A stretch of 64,000 nt of DNA, from contig VZDJ01000301.1 of NCBI GenBank assembly GCA_008694505.1, positions 5,761,081-5,825,080 on the forward strand, read 5' to 3'. Below the pieces are notes generated by a model that saw nothing but the letters and a program-made list of their open reading frames with translations, was not told the origin of the DNA and did not search any database. Source of the stretch: Cyanoderma ruficeps (lineage: Eukaryota; Chordata; Aves; Passeriformes; Timaliidae). The translations under genes were made by a program, and so were the position numbers. Below are positions 1-13,990 of the stretch, piece by piece (within the stretch, counting starts at the first letter, position 1; each line of letters opens with the position of its first letter).

Positions 1-3000
1 TTTTCTTTAGAAAACAGTGAGATCTCTGTTCTTAAGGTTGTCTTCATGAAACTGTCCACTGGATGACTATGTTAAAGAAACGAAGAATGAACAGAGGAAA
101 AGGTAATTAGAAAACAAGAAAAAATGAATTTGTATCCATATGCAGAACTGCGTCATTACCTACATGAGATAAAGATTTCTCAGCTCAGCTGCATGAAAGG
201 GATTGTTTTATTTCCGTTGAAAGATATCTATTTCTGTTGGGCTTTCTGATTAGCCTGTTATGTTCCCTGGGTGATTAGTTCTGAACACCTTTCCTTATTG
301 AGAGCTCATCATTCATAGCCTGTGCATGTCCCAGAACCTCTCCCTCAATCAGGGGTAGACAGCTCAATTTTTGCCAGTTGCTGGCATGCACAGTCCAAGC
401 TGAAGCTCAGAGTTTTTGAGTCTCAACCACTACAAATCTTCAGGGCAAACATAGCCTAGTTTTTAAACCATTTCAAGCAACACTGAGTTCAGCAGAGGTT
501 AACCTCCTTGTTTTTTTTAGGTTTCTGAATGAGTTTTGCAGCTTGAACTGTGTGCTCTGTTCTTCTGAAGACAGACTGCTGCCAGTGCTGATGTGATTGC
601 TTTCCATGAGGTTTGGCTACACCCCTGTTGCTCTGCAGGGACACGCTGCTGCCCAGGGATAGTCTATGGGATTGGCAGTACAAATACTCATCACTGTGAT
701 TGTGAAGACTTAATCATCAATTTTGGTGGATGCCTTACATGGACCTGTCTAAAACTATTTTTGTGCTATACTTCCAAAAAAACCTCCACCCAGGTCTGGT
801 TCTTTTTTCTCTCTGCTTATCTCAGTTTCCATTGTCATGATACGAGAGCAGTAGCCCAGGCACTATTTCACACAGCTTGATAGACTTGACAGATAATGTT
901 CAAGAAAAATCTTAACATGTTGCTTCCGTAGTAGAAATGATTCAGGTAGTCAGAGACTAGGACTTTGAAATCTTTCTCTGTTGAAGATAATTATATATTC
1001 ACTAATTCCACTAGTGCAAGAAAATATATATAGGCTGCTATAAGCCCTCAATTCTTTGCCATAAGTCTGTGCTTTGCTTTGTGTGGAGAACCCAACCAGA
1101 GTGAGCTGGGACTGCTCGAGGCAAACTAACCCAGCTTGTGCTGTGCTGTCCCTCATGGGAATGTTTCTCTCATGAACCAAGTTGTCTTTACTCTTCTATC
1201 CAGTTATTTTACAATAGAGATTACTCTGAGTAAGTAGCAAGTAAACAAAGTGAACCTCTTATTTCACTATTCTGCATGATAAATAGATTCCAATATATCT
1301 ACAAAGTTAAATGATATTGTCAGGCTAAACAGAAAATGGTTTACATTCTACAGGCGCGGAGACAAGCAGCCGAGCATTTCTGGTGAATTTATTTTCAACT
1401 TCCTTGGGAAGATTAAGCTAGCTGGAGAGTCTTCAGAAACACTGAGTCACTCACTCAGAGGGGCTTTCTGCCTCTTATCTTCTGTATTAAGATATTGGCT
1501 TGGGCTTCAAGAGCCACCACAGCATTTTCTGCTCTGCCTTCCTCAGAGCAGCAGTTTTCAACCCAAAGAGTCACCATTTAGTCAGAGCAGAGACTGGGCT
1601 TGTCGTAACCAAAACAAGGGTCTTGATTGCCCCACATGTGTAGTTCCTGTCTTCTTCCCAGGAGTTTTTTGGAAACAGCAAAATAAAAAACATCGAAGAA
1701 AGAGAATCTCAGTGGGAATGGTTCAGCTACTTCAGTTTTCTGACAGCTTAACCAAGTGTAGCTGTCAATGTGGGGGGTAAGTCAGTAAAAGGCCACCCCA
1801 ACGTGCTCTTAGGGCAGCTGAGAGGAGTCATGCATAGCTCTTGAAAAACAAAAAGGACCAAATGGATCCAATACATTTGCATCTAGCATGACCATACAAC
1901 TGTAAAATAAAGGGAATTCCAAAAGGAAACCCTTTTTTTCACACAAGCACTGAGCGAACAAATCTGGCAAGGCTGAGGGTCCGGCTCCCCGGGCTGAACA
2001 TCACAACACCATGGGAAGTGTCAAGAGGCAGCAATGGGGCTGTCAGATACTGCTACTGTCATCACCCTATTACTGAAAATATCCCTGAATTTCACATAAT
2101 TCCCTGAGTTTACAGAAATTGTCAATGGATGTCTTAATCCATAAGCATAGAAAACACAACTATTTTACCATACGATAGTGGAAGCTAATCCCTGGCAAGG
2201 TCATTGCATTCACCACTTCCCTTGTAATCCCCCTCATACGCATACACAGAATAAGGCTCTGAAGCCTAATCTTTCCAGTGCTGAAAATGAGACTTTTATG
2301 CAAGCTGATAAAAGTTCTTTGTTTGATTTATCTGTAAACCAAAATAGTCTGGTAGTTTGCCTTGAAGTTAAAAGAAAAAAAACATACTCTGTCAAATCCT
2401 GTGTATTCCTTTTTATGTATTTTGTCATTTCCCCTCTATTAACTCTGTCCTAAGGTTGAAAAGAAGAGTGCACTCCAGCTTCCATTAACATACTGTACTA
2501 CAGCTTTGACTTTTTTTTTCTCAACCTGTTAAATTTATTGACTATAAGCCCCTTGAGCTATTGAAGAGTATGCTGCTTACATTAGATATCTTTTGAAAGA
2601 TGCTACTGGTAGCCTGTTTTAATGTGTTTGCTCTCTCCAGATACAATTTGTCTTACATATTCATCGGTTTTTAGTGCCAAGACCAGTTTCTTCATTGTAG
2701 CTCTTGTTTGGAAATCTTGCACAGATATTAAGGTTTAGTAATTTTTCAGTGCTGCTCAAGGGATCTGAGTGTCAAATGAAATAATGAGTGGGAATTTGGG
2801 CATTGAGAACCCCTAAGCAGCTGGCTTTGGAGATCTCAATTAAAAAAAAAAAAAGGAGGAAATAATTCAAGACGGCATGAAAGACACTTTGGGACATCTT
2901 GAATGTTTTATATGTAGAAATAGAGCTGGCCAAAAAGTAGTACTTTCCATTCGCTGACAATTATATTTCATTTTAATTTCAAGATTACATATAGCCTAAA

Positions 3001-6000
3001 AGTCAGAGAAAATTTCATTTGCAAAATGCTAGCACATGGAGCTGGGAAAACGGAATATGTTCCCCTGCATACTGCAGCTGCTTTTCCTAGTGATGGAGCT
3101 GACTGGAATACTGATTTCATTAAGCAAGGGCTCTGGGTGGGAAGGATCTCTTTTCAGATTAGTCAGGGCTTTCAGATGCTCAGTTTCACAGGAGAGAATC
3201 CAGAATCCTTGAGAGAGGATCTCAAAGCACCCAGACCTCTCCTGTGAGACTGGTCCAGAGTGTGGGAATGTGAAGCTGTGTATTCTGTGGTTCTGGCCCT
3301 CACTGACAGGAGTCCCATCTCCATACCCTGATGCAGACTTGAGCTTTGGAATATCATTTGTGCCACAGTACAGGCATTTGCACCTTGGCTGTTCTCACTA
3401 ACTTGGATTCTGACCAGGTAGAATACCCACAACAGAATGGATTTCACAGTACAGAGACAGCTGGATTAGGATTTTCAGATTTATGCTGCCATAAGTATCC
3501 TGCCTAGTCACCTTAAACCTTACTTGTAACACACTTAAATTGGTAGCCAGAACCCCAAAATCTGTTGTGCCTCTGGGACAGAACTTGCACTTCCCTTCAG
3601 ATCATCTGCATCCTGCTCTGTGTGCAATCACCTGTGTTGGATCCTGAGGCAGATCTCTGCTGTGGTGTATTTTTATTTCTAGAAAATCCATGCCAAAAGT
3701 CAAACTCCCCTCTCTCTGGGAAAGCCATGGGAGCAGCCCTGAAACTCCAGGCACTGACCTGTGCCTCCAGTGATGTACAGGTGAGATCTCTGTGCACTGC
3801 AGCCCACATTCCACGCTCCCACCAGCTCGTGCCAAGCTTCCAGTTTTTCCATCCAGATGTTCATACCTTCCAAATCTATTTTTTCTGAGGAACATCTATA
3901 GCCTCAACAAGTACAGAAAAAGAAAGGTACTCCAGTGAATGTTCACATGGAAAACACTAATTTATTTTGGCTTTCAGTGAAAAAAGTGGGGGAGGTCATG
4001 TGTCCCCATCCCCGTTTGTTGGTTTAGACCCCCTGTGGCCACATCCTTGTGGGGGTGATCTCTCCCTACAGGGAAACCAGGAGAGCCTAAAATATTTCCA
4101 TGCCATTGTTTCATAGCACCTGAAGGCTTTCACAGGCAAAGATGTTGCAGCTGTTAATGAAATAAATGTAGTTTAAGTTACATTTACTCTATAGTGGGAG
4201 TATGTGTTGTGGAAAAGGGATATATTTTGGCTTATAGTATATGTGTCAAGTAAATGCAATTGTCTATTTCTGAAGCTTTATAGTCCCCATCATGATAATT
4301 AACTTAAGTGAAGCTGTATTTAGCTTGGATATGAGTTCAATTCGCCGCAAAGTAAATCACCAAATAAATCAATAATTTACAACCTAACAAACAGTGCAGA
4401 GTTTTCCAAAAGAAAAACAAACAAACAATCAAGCTGTTATGCCTCGGCTTTTCTGAATGCAGCACTGCTCCTTGCCTTGCTTCTCTGAGAGAAATGTGAC
4501 AATTTCCAGCACCAGACATTTTCACTCAAGCAAGCAGGAATCATGTAAAACCAGACAAATAATGACACGAAACAAAGCTTTGATTAGGAGCCTGTGAATA
4601 ATGATCCTTTTCACATATTCAATGTCTAGGACGTTCAACACATTTTACATTTAGAATATATCAAACAAGTTACCCTGGTTAGAATTTGGTATCAAGAGAA
4701 ACATATTTTATTAGGCGGGGAGCGTGTCAGGGCTTGGTGCCAATCGGCTGCAGCGAGTTATGTTACAAACACATCCAACCCCCACATTTGGAGAAGTGCA
4801 AGAGTGAACATGTTTCTTATGTTCCTCTTTCCTGCTCTGCTTTCTTACAAAATCATAAGAGGCAAATGGAAGTTATCTCTTGGTTCCTGCATATTAAAAA
4901 AAAGAGGTGAAAGAAATTTTCCATGGCATAAAGAAATCACAGGTTTACATTGTTGAAAATTGCTGTTGGGCTTGGATGCTTTTGTACAAGTCATTGCTAT
5001 GGAGACTGTATTAATTGGCTGCATTTCTCATGTGGGGTAGGTAATACTCAGTGAACTCAAAAGGTGGAGGAAAATAACTTTGATATGTGTTAAATTAGTT
5101 GTTGTTTTGTGTTGCCAGGCATGTAGCAGGGACCAAAAGCATAACAAAAGTCTGAAACTTGGGAATATTTAGAATAAAGAGAACATCCATGGGTGAATTA
5201 TTTAAAATGAGTTTGGGACTAGGGCCAGTTAATCCCAATTTCAGAAAGGAATAAAACTCCCTCATCTTTTGATTCACAGCATGAGCCACATATTTTCCTG
5301 ATGAATATTGGGAAGATATTTTAACTGTACCCATCTAATTCCACATTTTTCATGGAGATTTGACACCGTGCTCTAGAAATTCTAGTTTTGGCTAGCAACA
5401 GAGAGTAGTTACTAGAAGAGATGACCCACCACCCTGGTGTGTCCCTTCCTTGGAGGAAGGATTTTATACAGCTTCTGCATGTTACTGATTGGAACCCTTT
5501 GCATAATTCTCAACATATTTGCTGCAAAAAACTACTTAGCCTACATCTGTGGTACTGTTACATTTATCTTGAGGTCACATGTGATATTACAGTGATCATT
5601 GTACCTTTAAGATATAAATATTTTACAGAGGATCGATATCAATTATATTGATATGTATGTGTCTATAAGCAATGAAAAGATATCCTTTGAATATTACATG
5701 TTTTAATTGTTTTCTGCACTATATGAAGAACATGAAGAAAAATTGTGACTGCATACAACCTCCTGAAGTCAGAAGTAACAATATAATTATGTATCAGAAG
5801 CAGAGAGTTTTAAGGGTTAAAATTACACTGTATTTCCATAGATAGAGATATTTGTATTTCATTAACTAAAATGACTTTCTTGTCTCTCAGCACTTCGGGT
5901 AAGAAATTATTTTTTGCCTTTGTTTTGGGATGGATGAATATAATCCCAAATCTTTTATTTGCATCAGTGTGCAGTGTGCCATTTTCTCAAATGAGGGCTG

Positions 6001-7215
6001 GGTGTATTTGCAGAGCAGACACAGAAGTGTGTCTGATTACCTCACCATTTCTTTGTACCCAGCATAGATGGAGGCGAATTAGAACTCATCAGCAGGAGGG
6101 GTTTTGTTTTCTTCCCAACCAAAGCATTGAAGAATCCCACAGCCCAATTTTAGCTATTCAGACTGAAAATAGACTGAATTTTTTCTTCCAGTAAATACTT
6201 GTGTATTACTTATAGTGAGTTTCTTTCAGGAGAGGTGCTGGGAGCTGTAAACACCCATGTTGAAGATAATGCTCAGTAACCAGTCTCAGGCCTTTCATGC
6301 AGCTGAAGGATTTGCTGAGCAGGGCTGAGAGAAAAGATCAGTGTTTGCAAAAGCCCAGGTATGGATACAGGCAAAAGAGTCTATTTGCTAATACATTTTC
6401 TTTCTGTTTGGAGACCTACAGTACATTCCCAGGGTGTGCCAGCACAGCTCCACCTGCAGAAAAAAACACTTCAAATATGAACAAGGTGAGCAATGGCTAA
6501 TTAATTAGGCCGCATGTCTCAGAGCATTACAGTTTCGTGTGCCTTATCCCTCCCGGGGTGCAGGTTACTGATACTGAGAGATTCACTTCCTGACTGCAAT
6601 TTTAATTCCTGGGGTGTACATGATTCTAAGCCATGTCCTTGATTGCCCAGAGCAAAGAGAGTTTGAAGAAAGTCAAAGGAAACAGCTGAAGCCACCTTAG
6701 TGCTGGCAGCAGCCAGTGTGCTCTGAAAGCCCCATGAAATGAGATTTGGGTGCATGCAGGGTTTGGTGTTCTGCTATGATGTACCAGCCCCTCACTAACC
6801 AGGACCTGGGCAGGAGACACAGCAGAAGGTTGTGCCTGGTTTCTGCTGATGGTTATGATCAGCTTGGTATTTTCAGCATTTTATATCAGAAATCTGTTCT
6901 CTGGAGAAATTGTGGGTGTGTCTAATTAAAAATGATCTCTTAACACTTCCCAAGACCTTGTTTTCTATTGCAGAGGTATTGCCCGTGGTAATAGCTGCTA
7001 TTATCTGTAACACTCACTGAAATCCTCGTTTCCAGTGGAAACACGGTGGTCCAGACAGCACCTGACAGTAAACATTCCTTTCCTTTGGCATGTGATGGAA
7101 GGGCAGAGAGAAACAGGGATGGGAAAATAAATGAGACCTCAGTGGCTAAGGTTGCTCTTCTAGAAAGCAAAGATGTGGGTCACATCTTTGGTGTGACCTG
7201 AACAGAGCAGGTATC
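1..7215. other. non-coding stretch, nothing recognised
   Basis: I see no gene, RNA gene or clear mobile element in this stretch. Open frames are at most about 107 codons, occur on both strands with no family motif, and are not joined by convincing splice sites. The sequence is AT-rich and unique-looking, as expected of avian intergenic or intronic DNA. Confidence 0.6.
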
Positions 7216-7425
7216 ACTGAATCAGAGAATCAGAGAATTATAGAATCATATAATGGTTTGGGAGGGGAAGGGACCTTTCAAGGTCATCTAGTTCAACTCC
7301 CTGCAATGAGCAGGAGCACCTTCCCCTACATCAGAGCCCCATCCAAGCTGCTTTGCGTGTTTCCAGGGATGGGGCAACCACCACCTCTCTGGGCAACCTG
7401 TTCCACTGTTTCACCATCCTCATTT
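7216..7425 (-). mobile_element. CR1 LINE, 5'-truncated 3' end
   Basis: The plus strand shows the reverse complement of an avian CR1 3' end. It begins with degenerate copies of the ATTCTRTG-type 8-bp tail (agaatcagagaattatagaa), followed by the block with tggtttggga, gggacctttc and aaggtcatctagttcaactc. It continues through ccagggatggggcaaccacc and tctctgggcaacctgttcca before similarity fades near 7425. The element therefore lies on the minus strand with its 3' end at 7216. CR1 is a non-LTR retrotransposon whose copies are typically cut short at the 5' end, as here. No coding part remains. The tail units carry several substitutions, so the copy is old and not mobile. Confidence 0.93.
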
Positions 7426-8077
7426 TGAGGTGAGGATGTGAGACTCCAGCTCCTGCCTTCTGGTCATCTTCCTTTCCAGTGGATCTTGGCCATGTTAGGG
7501 TTGGTAGAATGGCATGCTTCTTTTTTTGATTGGGTGGCTGATTTTGGGGTTAGATTTTTTTTCTTTAGCTGTTATCACTTTCTGGATACAGATGGGAAGT
7601 ATTTTGTATCTTTAAAAACTGTTGCAGGCAGGAAATTCTGCTGCCTCACCGTGGCAACCCTACTGGCCAGAAATCTGCCTATTCTCTGTGCCACCTCTGT
7701 AGTGTAATGGGCATTTCTGTGTGACACACACGACATTTGTTGCTACTTTCTTGCAGCTCTGTGCAGCTCCCGTTTGACATATGTTTCCATGGAATTAGCT
7801 AAATCGTGCAGCGAACAGATTCTCTGTTTCTGCTCAGTGTAGCAGGGAAGGTAAAGGTTATCCCCACCACAGGACACAGGGAGGAGTGGTCACTCCTCCA
7901 AGCTGCTTCTGGAGCTGCACTGATGGTGTTTGGTGAAGCAAATCTGCTGCAAATTACAACGTGTGCTTATAGATCAATTTATGCTCCTGCCTGCTGCCAA
8001 CAATGTGCCGTGCACGAATGGAGCTAACTCGGTAAACATGCACTCTAGTAACTGAAAATAACCAAATGTTGTTGAAA

Positions 8078-8145
8078 GGAATAATTAATTAATGTTTGTA
8101 AAGCACTTAGAGACTGAAAAGCACCTTATTAGTACTAAGTGTTCA
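8078..8145 (+). mobile_element. MIR-like SINE tail relic
   Basis: The phrase aatgtttgtaaagcacttag, followed by agactgaaaagcacc, matches the 3' part of MIR/CORE-type SINEs (the tail they share with L2-type LINEs), in which a tgtttgtaaagc motif precedes an aaagcgc-type block. Only about 70 bases are recognisable, and the tRNA-derived head is not visible. Such relics predate the amniote radiation and are not mobile. The match is by eye; an L2 or L3 tail is the main alternative. Confidence 0.55.
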
Positions 8146-10513
8146 GGGGCCTGGCTTTCTCATCAGAAAGTAAAGTCCTCGTCTTTGTTAGTCTTTAACT
8201 GAACAAAACATTAAGGGTATAAAGCCTTTGTGTCTAATGTCCTCAGTCAGGTGTTTTTGTGCGTGGCAGTCATTAGGATGCAGTAAAGTAAACAAGAAGA
8301 AGCTATAAATGACCTGTATCAGCTCATTTCCACTGGTGCCAGCAGGATCAGGTTGATTTACATTAGCTGAAGATCAGCAGCGGAGAATCCAAAGCACAGC
8401 TCCCTCTTCTTAATGTCGGGCTCAGCCAGAGCCAGTCCCTGGTTTATTCTCTGCAGCTCCTGCCTTTGTGAGCCCAGTTGTCAGCAATGAGAACAAAACT
8501 GGATTAGGGCACGGGTTCCTTGTGCAGTGAGGTGGACAAATTGGATGGCTCAGATTTGCTCCCTGGGGCAGGCAGCACGAGCAGCCTCTTGGTGGAGAGA
8601 AGGAATCCTATTTATCAGCTGTGCCATGCAGGGCTGAAAGGAGACCCCTACGGCTGGCCCTGCTCCAGAGCTCAGGAACATGGAAAAAAGAATCTCTGCC
8701 TTTATTTCAAAAGTGCCTTGGCTCCCTCAAAACAACCCCAAATCTTCCTGATGCAGAAGTCACTGACTGAAGGGTGGATTTACTCAGAAGGGAAGAAGGA
8801 TATGAGCCACCCATAACTGAACCATCTGGGGAGACACTGATGTTCCTGGGAATGTGATATGACCCCCAGCAGCCCTGAGCTCCTGCCACGGGCAGTGTGT
8901 GGCATCACACCTTCTCTGCAGCCATCCAAGGGCTGCTCTGCTCCTCCAGGAAGGTGCAGTCCACAGTCAATATTCCTATCTGCCTGAGAAGGTGCTCATC
9001 TGTACTTCACTCTCGGTAAATCATACCTAGATCAGAAGCTGCAAGAGCAGGAAAAGGGGAAGGAGAGGGGAAACAATCCGATGGAACACAGGGAGCTGCA
9101 GGAAAGGGCTCAAGACTAACTGACCAGAGAGCAGAGAGAAAAGCACTGGCCTGTCCATCACAGCACACGCTTTTAAGATTTTTATATCCTTTTACCACAC
9201 AAGTTTCCTTTCTTCAGCCAGAATTTTTCAGGCTAAATTTGATTATATTGGGCATCTGTTCCATATTTATGAATACCCAGGACCTCAGTCTCTCACACTG
9301 AACTTCCAGATGAATGAAAAACCCCATAATGTGCCCGTTTATGGTGCAGGAGCAGTATGTCCACATATGTATCACAGTAGTCACTGGCAGGAGGGCTGGG
9401 AGAGGGAATCCAGTCTTTGATCACTTGGGTGTTTCTTCTCACAGGAGATCAGTAGCCCTTTTTTTTCTTCTGGATTAATTGGCAGAGTAAGAAAGGTTAC
9501 CTGCCAAGAAAATCCAATTATTCAGCCCTTGCTGGTCTTGAATAAAGCTCCACGGCTGCTAAAGGGTTGCAGTTAGAGAGAATAAAAATAAGCCACCAGG
9601 ACACCAGATATTCTGTTTTTCCAATCTCTGCACCAGCCTAGGGCAGGGTATGTTTGGCTCACTTCAGTTGCAGTGCTGGAACACAGTGTGCCAGAATACC
9701 CCTCCATGATGTTTTTGAAAGAGCCAAGCATTGCTAGGATTCTTTAATAGTTATCTTTGTGATTAGATTACCCATCTGTTATAGATCCATTTATTGGATC
9801 TGAGAGGGGACAGAACCCTTGCATATCCTGCTCGCTCCTCACTTTGCTTGAGCTCACCATGGGGGAGTTTTGTGCAAAACCCATAAAGAACCAAAATAAA
9901 ATTGCTTTTTTTTAAAGAGGAAAAAATTGTGGTGTCCCTATGAATAGCAAAAGTCATAATAATTTGTCTTCATGAAGAGCAGAGGCTTAGGAGCACTGGA
10001 TAATTTTTTTTCTGGAGGTTGGAACAAGAAATTGAGAGGTCTCTCAGAGGTCCAAGCAAGATTCTGGAGCTGCCCCACATATCCATAGCTAGGGAAGGGA
10101 AAACTTGGTGTCAAATCCTTACATACCCTGTTGTCCATTGTCAGCCGAAGTATCTAAATTAGGAAATTTTAAAAAGCCAAAGGTTTTTTTTTCCTGTAGA
10201 TTTCTGATTCCCCAGGCCAGAGATGGAGTGATTTGGGTGAAACACCCAAAGAGTCCAGCACAGGTAGATGACCCAATAGAAAGTTCCACAGATGTCAAGG
10301 CAGAAGGTGAAAATGTGATAATTAATTCTTTCTCCTGGATTATGTGCTGCTAATTGACTTGGCAGCAGGACCATCACTGTGATTCATTAGCTCATGGATT
10401 TTAGGCCAGAGGCAACAACAATGATGGTCTGGTGCTACTGTCTGCAAAGCAAAGCCCACAGAACCTCACCCAGTGCCTTCTCCACCAGGCCCCTAAATTC
10501 TGCTTTTTTTTAC

Positions 10514-10535
10514 GATAAAAATGACCATTTTTATC
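10514..10535. repeat. short perfect inverted repeat
   Basis: Arms gataaaaat (10514-10522) and atttttatc (10527-10535) are exact reverse complements around a 4-base loop, gacc. A T-rich run lies just upstream. In AT-rich DNA a 9-bp arm can arise by chance, and no transcript is implied. Confidence 0.6.
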
Positions 10536-13500
10536 AAAAACAAATGCTTATTAAAAGGCTATGCAATAGGAAATACATTCGGTGCTTGAGTAAGTAGATC
10601 TATTTTTGTTTTTAATTTGCAGCTTATTTTTGGTATCATATTTACTTTGGTATTTCCATATGATTCTATTTTTTTTTCTAACTGAACCCCAGAAAAATTA
10701 GGAAAACAGACAAAAAAATTTTGTTCTTTTTTTTTTTCCTGGCTTAAAGTTATAAGTAGAGTTTATGGTAATCTTCCTACTATATTAGTAATATGGATCA
10801 TTGAAGTTCTTTTTCTTCTTTCTATCCTCTGTCTCACTTTTCACTCCTTTCATTACCAACCAAAAGCCACAAAAACCAAACCAAAACCAAATAGGACAGA
10901 AAATAAAAGAAAAATTGAAGCAGTGGCAGACAAAATTCATAATTCAACAGAGGGATTAAAAAAATATGCAGGATGTTCCTGAACACATTTAATGAGACAT
11001 GGAAACACTGGCATTCCGACAGTCCTGAAAAAATATATGGGGTTTTTTTGTTGTTTATGATCCCAACTGTTCCCTCCAATCCATCTCTCTCATCTTCTTG
11101 TCCCCTAATATTCCCCTTGAGTCCGATTTCTCTGATTTGTGGAGCATGTGAGGATTGTTTAAGTAGCTCACATCAGTGACAACCCAGTGACACAGACTAG
11201 ACAGGGAGTAACTCTGCTTTCTTGCAAGAGCTGCATTTGCCCCCTTTCCCAGACAAATATCAACAAGTCAGCAGTGCTACAGGACCTGAGCCCTCTCCCA
11301 CACCAAGTATTCTGAGACAAACATTTGCCATTCTCTGCTCCTCAGGGTTTCTTTTATCCCACAAAATCATTTTAATGATTTAAACAGGAGCTGAAGTACC
11401 CAAAAATGAGGCAAAATGTGGCACAGCTTTTGTTACTGAGCAAACCTTTATTCTGTGAAGAAGGAACTGTCAAAATATCCATTGGCTGTGCCTGAATGAA
11501 TGTCTTGCTGAGGTAAGTGATGCTGTCTATGGAATAGCTACGAGGTTCTTGTGATATGTTTATGGAACTTACAAGAAAAATTCATCAAAACGGGAGAATT
11601 TTTAAATTAATCAGAGGTATTCTCAGTGCATGAAATGAAACAGTTAAGCTCTCAAGTAGTTATGATACAGGTATCCAAGTGAGCCAGTAGTCACAGAGAT
11701 GGGATTTCCTTGTTATGTCACGATCATATCACGTATCTGTCTCATCTGTAAACAGAATATTGGCCACCGTGCACTTTCAGAAGCTGGGAGAAAACATGGT
11801 GAGTTCCCAAAGGTGCAAGTGGACTTTGTTTGTGTTTATAAATAAGCCACCAAGCTGATGAGATTAAACAGTTACTCCATCAGTGTCTTGGCCCTTCTTT
11901 TCTCCATCTGGTAGGTAGGCAGGCAGATTAAATATATGCCATGTGTTTGTTCTGCCTCTACAAAATGAGCTGCGTTAGTATTGCTTGTCATTATGAGGTG
12001 GTACCAATCACACCAAATATATTGATTTATGTTAAAAAATGAGGAGTTACCAGGAACACAATGACATGCCACACAAAGCACAGTATTTCATTAAAGGAGA
12101 TGGCAGTAAACCATAATTTTTATTTTAAAAAAGCTCAATTACAGACTTTAGAGAAAATTAAATTTATCGTTGAGCGTCAGTGTTTTGAAGCTACCAGTTG
12201 ATTCCTGGAAGTGACTTTGAAATGAGTTTTGGGAAATCATTTTAGTATTGACTTGGGCCATAATGGTTGGCTGTTGCTTTTTTGTATAAGATTGATTAAA
12301 TTACCCTGAACAAGCTCCAAGTACGTGTCCTTCTCTGAGGCCAATTGTGAATATGACCATAACACACTCTATAAAACATATTTCAGAAAGTAAATAATCT
12401 CTAAACCTGGAAGAACATCACTGCACTCTTCCAAGAATAAGCAAATGAACTTGGTTCCTTGTCTCAACATACATCACTTCTTTTTTTTACACCTCCTGCT
12501 TCCTCTGGTTTTAGAAAACTGGGGTTTTTTTGCTAGATTTCCTCTAGAGACTACAATAGGAGATAATTTTTGACTAAGTCTAAAAGAACTAGCTAAGAAG
12601 TGTGTATTATAAGATTCAATTTTATTATTGTGTAATAAGAACTGCCAGTTGTTCTACTGATTTCAGCCTTTGTCTCCCCTCTGAAATCTAGTTATTCCTT
12701 CATACATCAGTGAACTCAAGTGAAATCAGGTTCTATACAAGCATGTGGGAATGAATGATCTTAATCTAAAAAAGGTTTGAAAATTAATGCCAAATAGGCA
12801 AAGATACGATTTTTCCACAGCTGTTGTGTGTGCCTGGTCTGGAGACAGGAGAGGAATCCAGGTCTTTGAAGACCTGAGCTCTACCCCTGAAACATTGGCT
12901 GGTCTGAGTTTTTTATCAAGTTTAGGGTATGTACTTCAAAAGGCAAAATTAAATGGCAGTAAGATACATCGCCAAGAAAACCCCAAGAGGTGACTGGTCC
13001 CTGGTTGCCACAAAGCCAGGAACAAGGAAGACAGCAAGTAACAGCAAAGGAATAGGAACAAGAGGAAGAAAACAGTAGATGTTTTGGGAAGAATTTAATG
13101 TGACCAGCTGCACAGAAAGATTCTTGAACGGCGACATGGGATTTGCAGGGAAGATTCAAGAGAAACAATTTGTGGGGTACAACCTTCCAAAGAACAGCCT
13201 GCTGCACTTCCCAAATGTTCTGAGTTTCCACCTGAGATGGAGTAGGCTATTTGGGGAGCAAAGCTCTTCTAAGGAAATCTGGTTCAATAAGGGTAAAGAT
13301 TTCTAGGGAGCACAGCCCTGGGGCACTGCTAGGAAGGATTCCTCTTTGCCTGGCATTAGTTTCCATGCTAGGAATGCTGCACTGGGGCTTTAGGTCATAA
13401 GGTCTGGGCAAGTCTTGGTTGAGAGGCAGGTGAGGTTGGCTTGCAAAGGTTTGAGATTTTTTGTTCTTCCTGTTCTTAAGTGTCTGTAACTCCTGACAGG

Positions 13501-13919
13501 AGTAATCCCAGTCCTCAGAGGTCTTGAACAAACAGGAAACCTGCAGGGAGCAAGTTAAGCTGGTGCTGGAAGAGCGAGTAACTGCAGCACTCTGTAATTC
13601 CACAAATGCTCTCTTTCAAGTACTCTCTTGTTCAAGGCAAAAATATTTGGGTACAACTCTTGGGGGGAATTGTCAAATGTCTTGGATGTTCCTTACTTTA
13701 CAGACAATCTTCTTCAGATCTTTAAGTCAGAGTGAAAACTGGTTTGCTCCTTAAAGTCATCAAACACAAGGGATGATTTAGTTTAGTGGATGAGGAAAGA
13801 ACTTGCAGACTGTGTCAGATTTTCTTGTTGATATTTAGTTTTTTATTTATTTTAGTTTCTGTCTTGGGCAGAGAGAAGAATCTTGTAATTTGCTGCCTTG
13901 AATTGGAGCTGTAATAGAG

Positions 13920-13990
13920 TTTTTTTCCTTTTTTTTTTTTTTTTTTTTTTTTTTTTNTTTTTTTTTTTTTTTTTTTTTTTTTTTTCTTTT
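13920..13990. repeat. poly-T tract with an ambiguous base
   Basis: About 70 bases are nearly all T, with one N at 13957 and small C interruptions at the edges. It could be the poly-A tail of a minus-strand retrocopy or a simple homopolymer expansion. I see no retrocopy body next to it. The N suggests that its true length is not resolved. Confidence 0.9.

Noticed and set aside
4993..5006. attgctatggagac as an RFX X-box-like site (a similar gttgctatgaaac is near 54253)
   Set aside because: Single short motif matches are expected by chance in 64 kb, and nothing else marks a promoter here.
5636..5654. Palindrome atatcaat-tat-attgatat
   Set aside because: Short, AT-only arms are common by chance in this composition.
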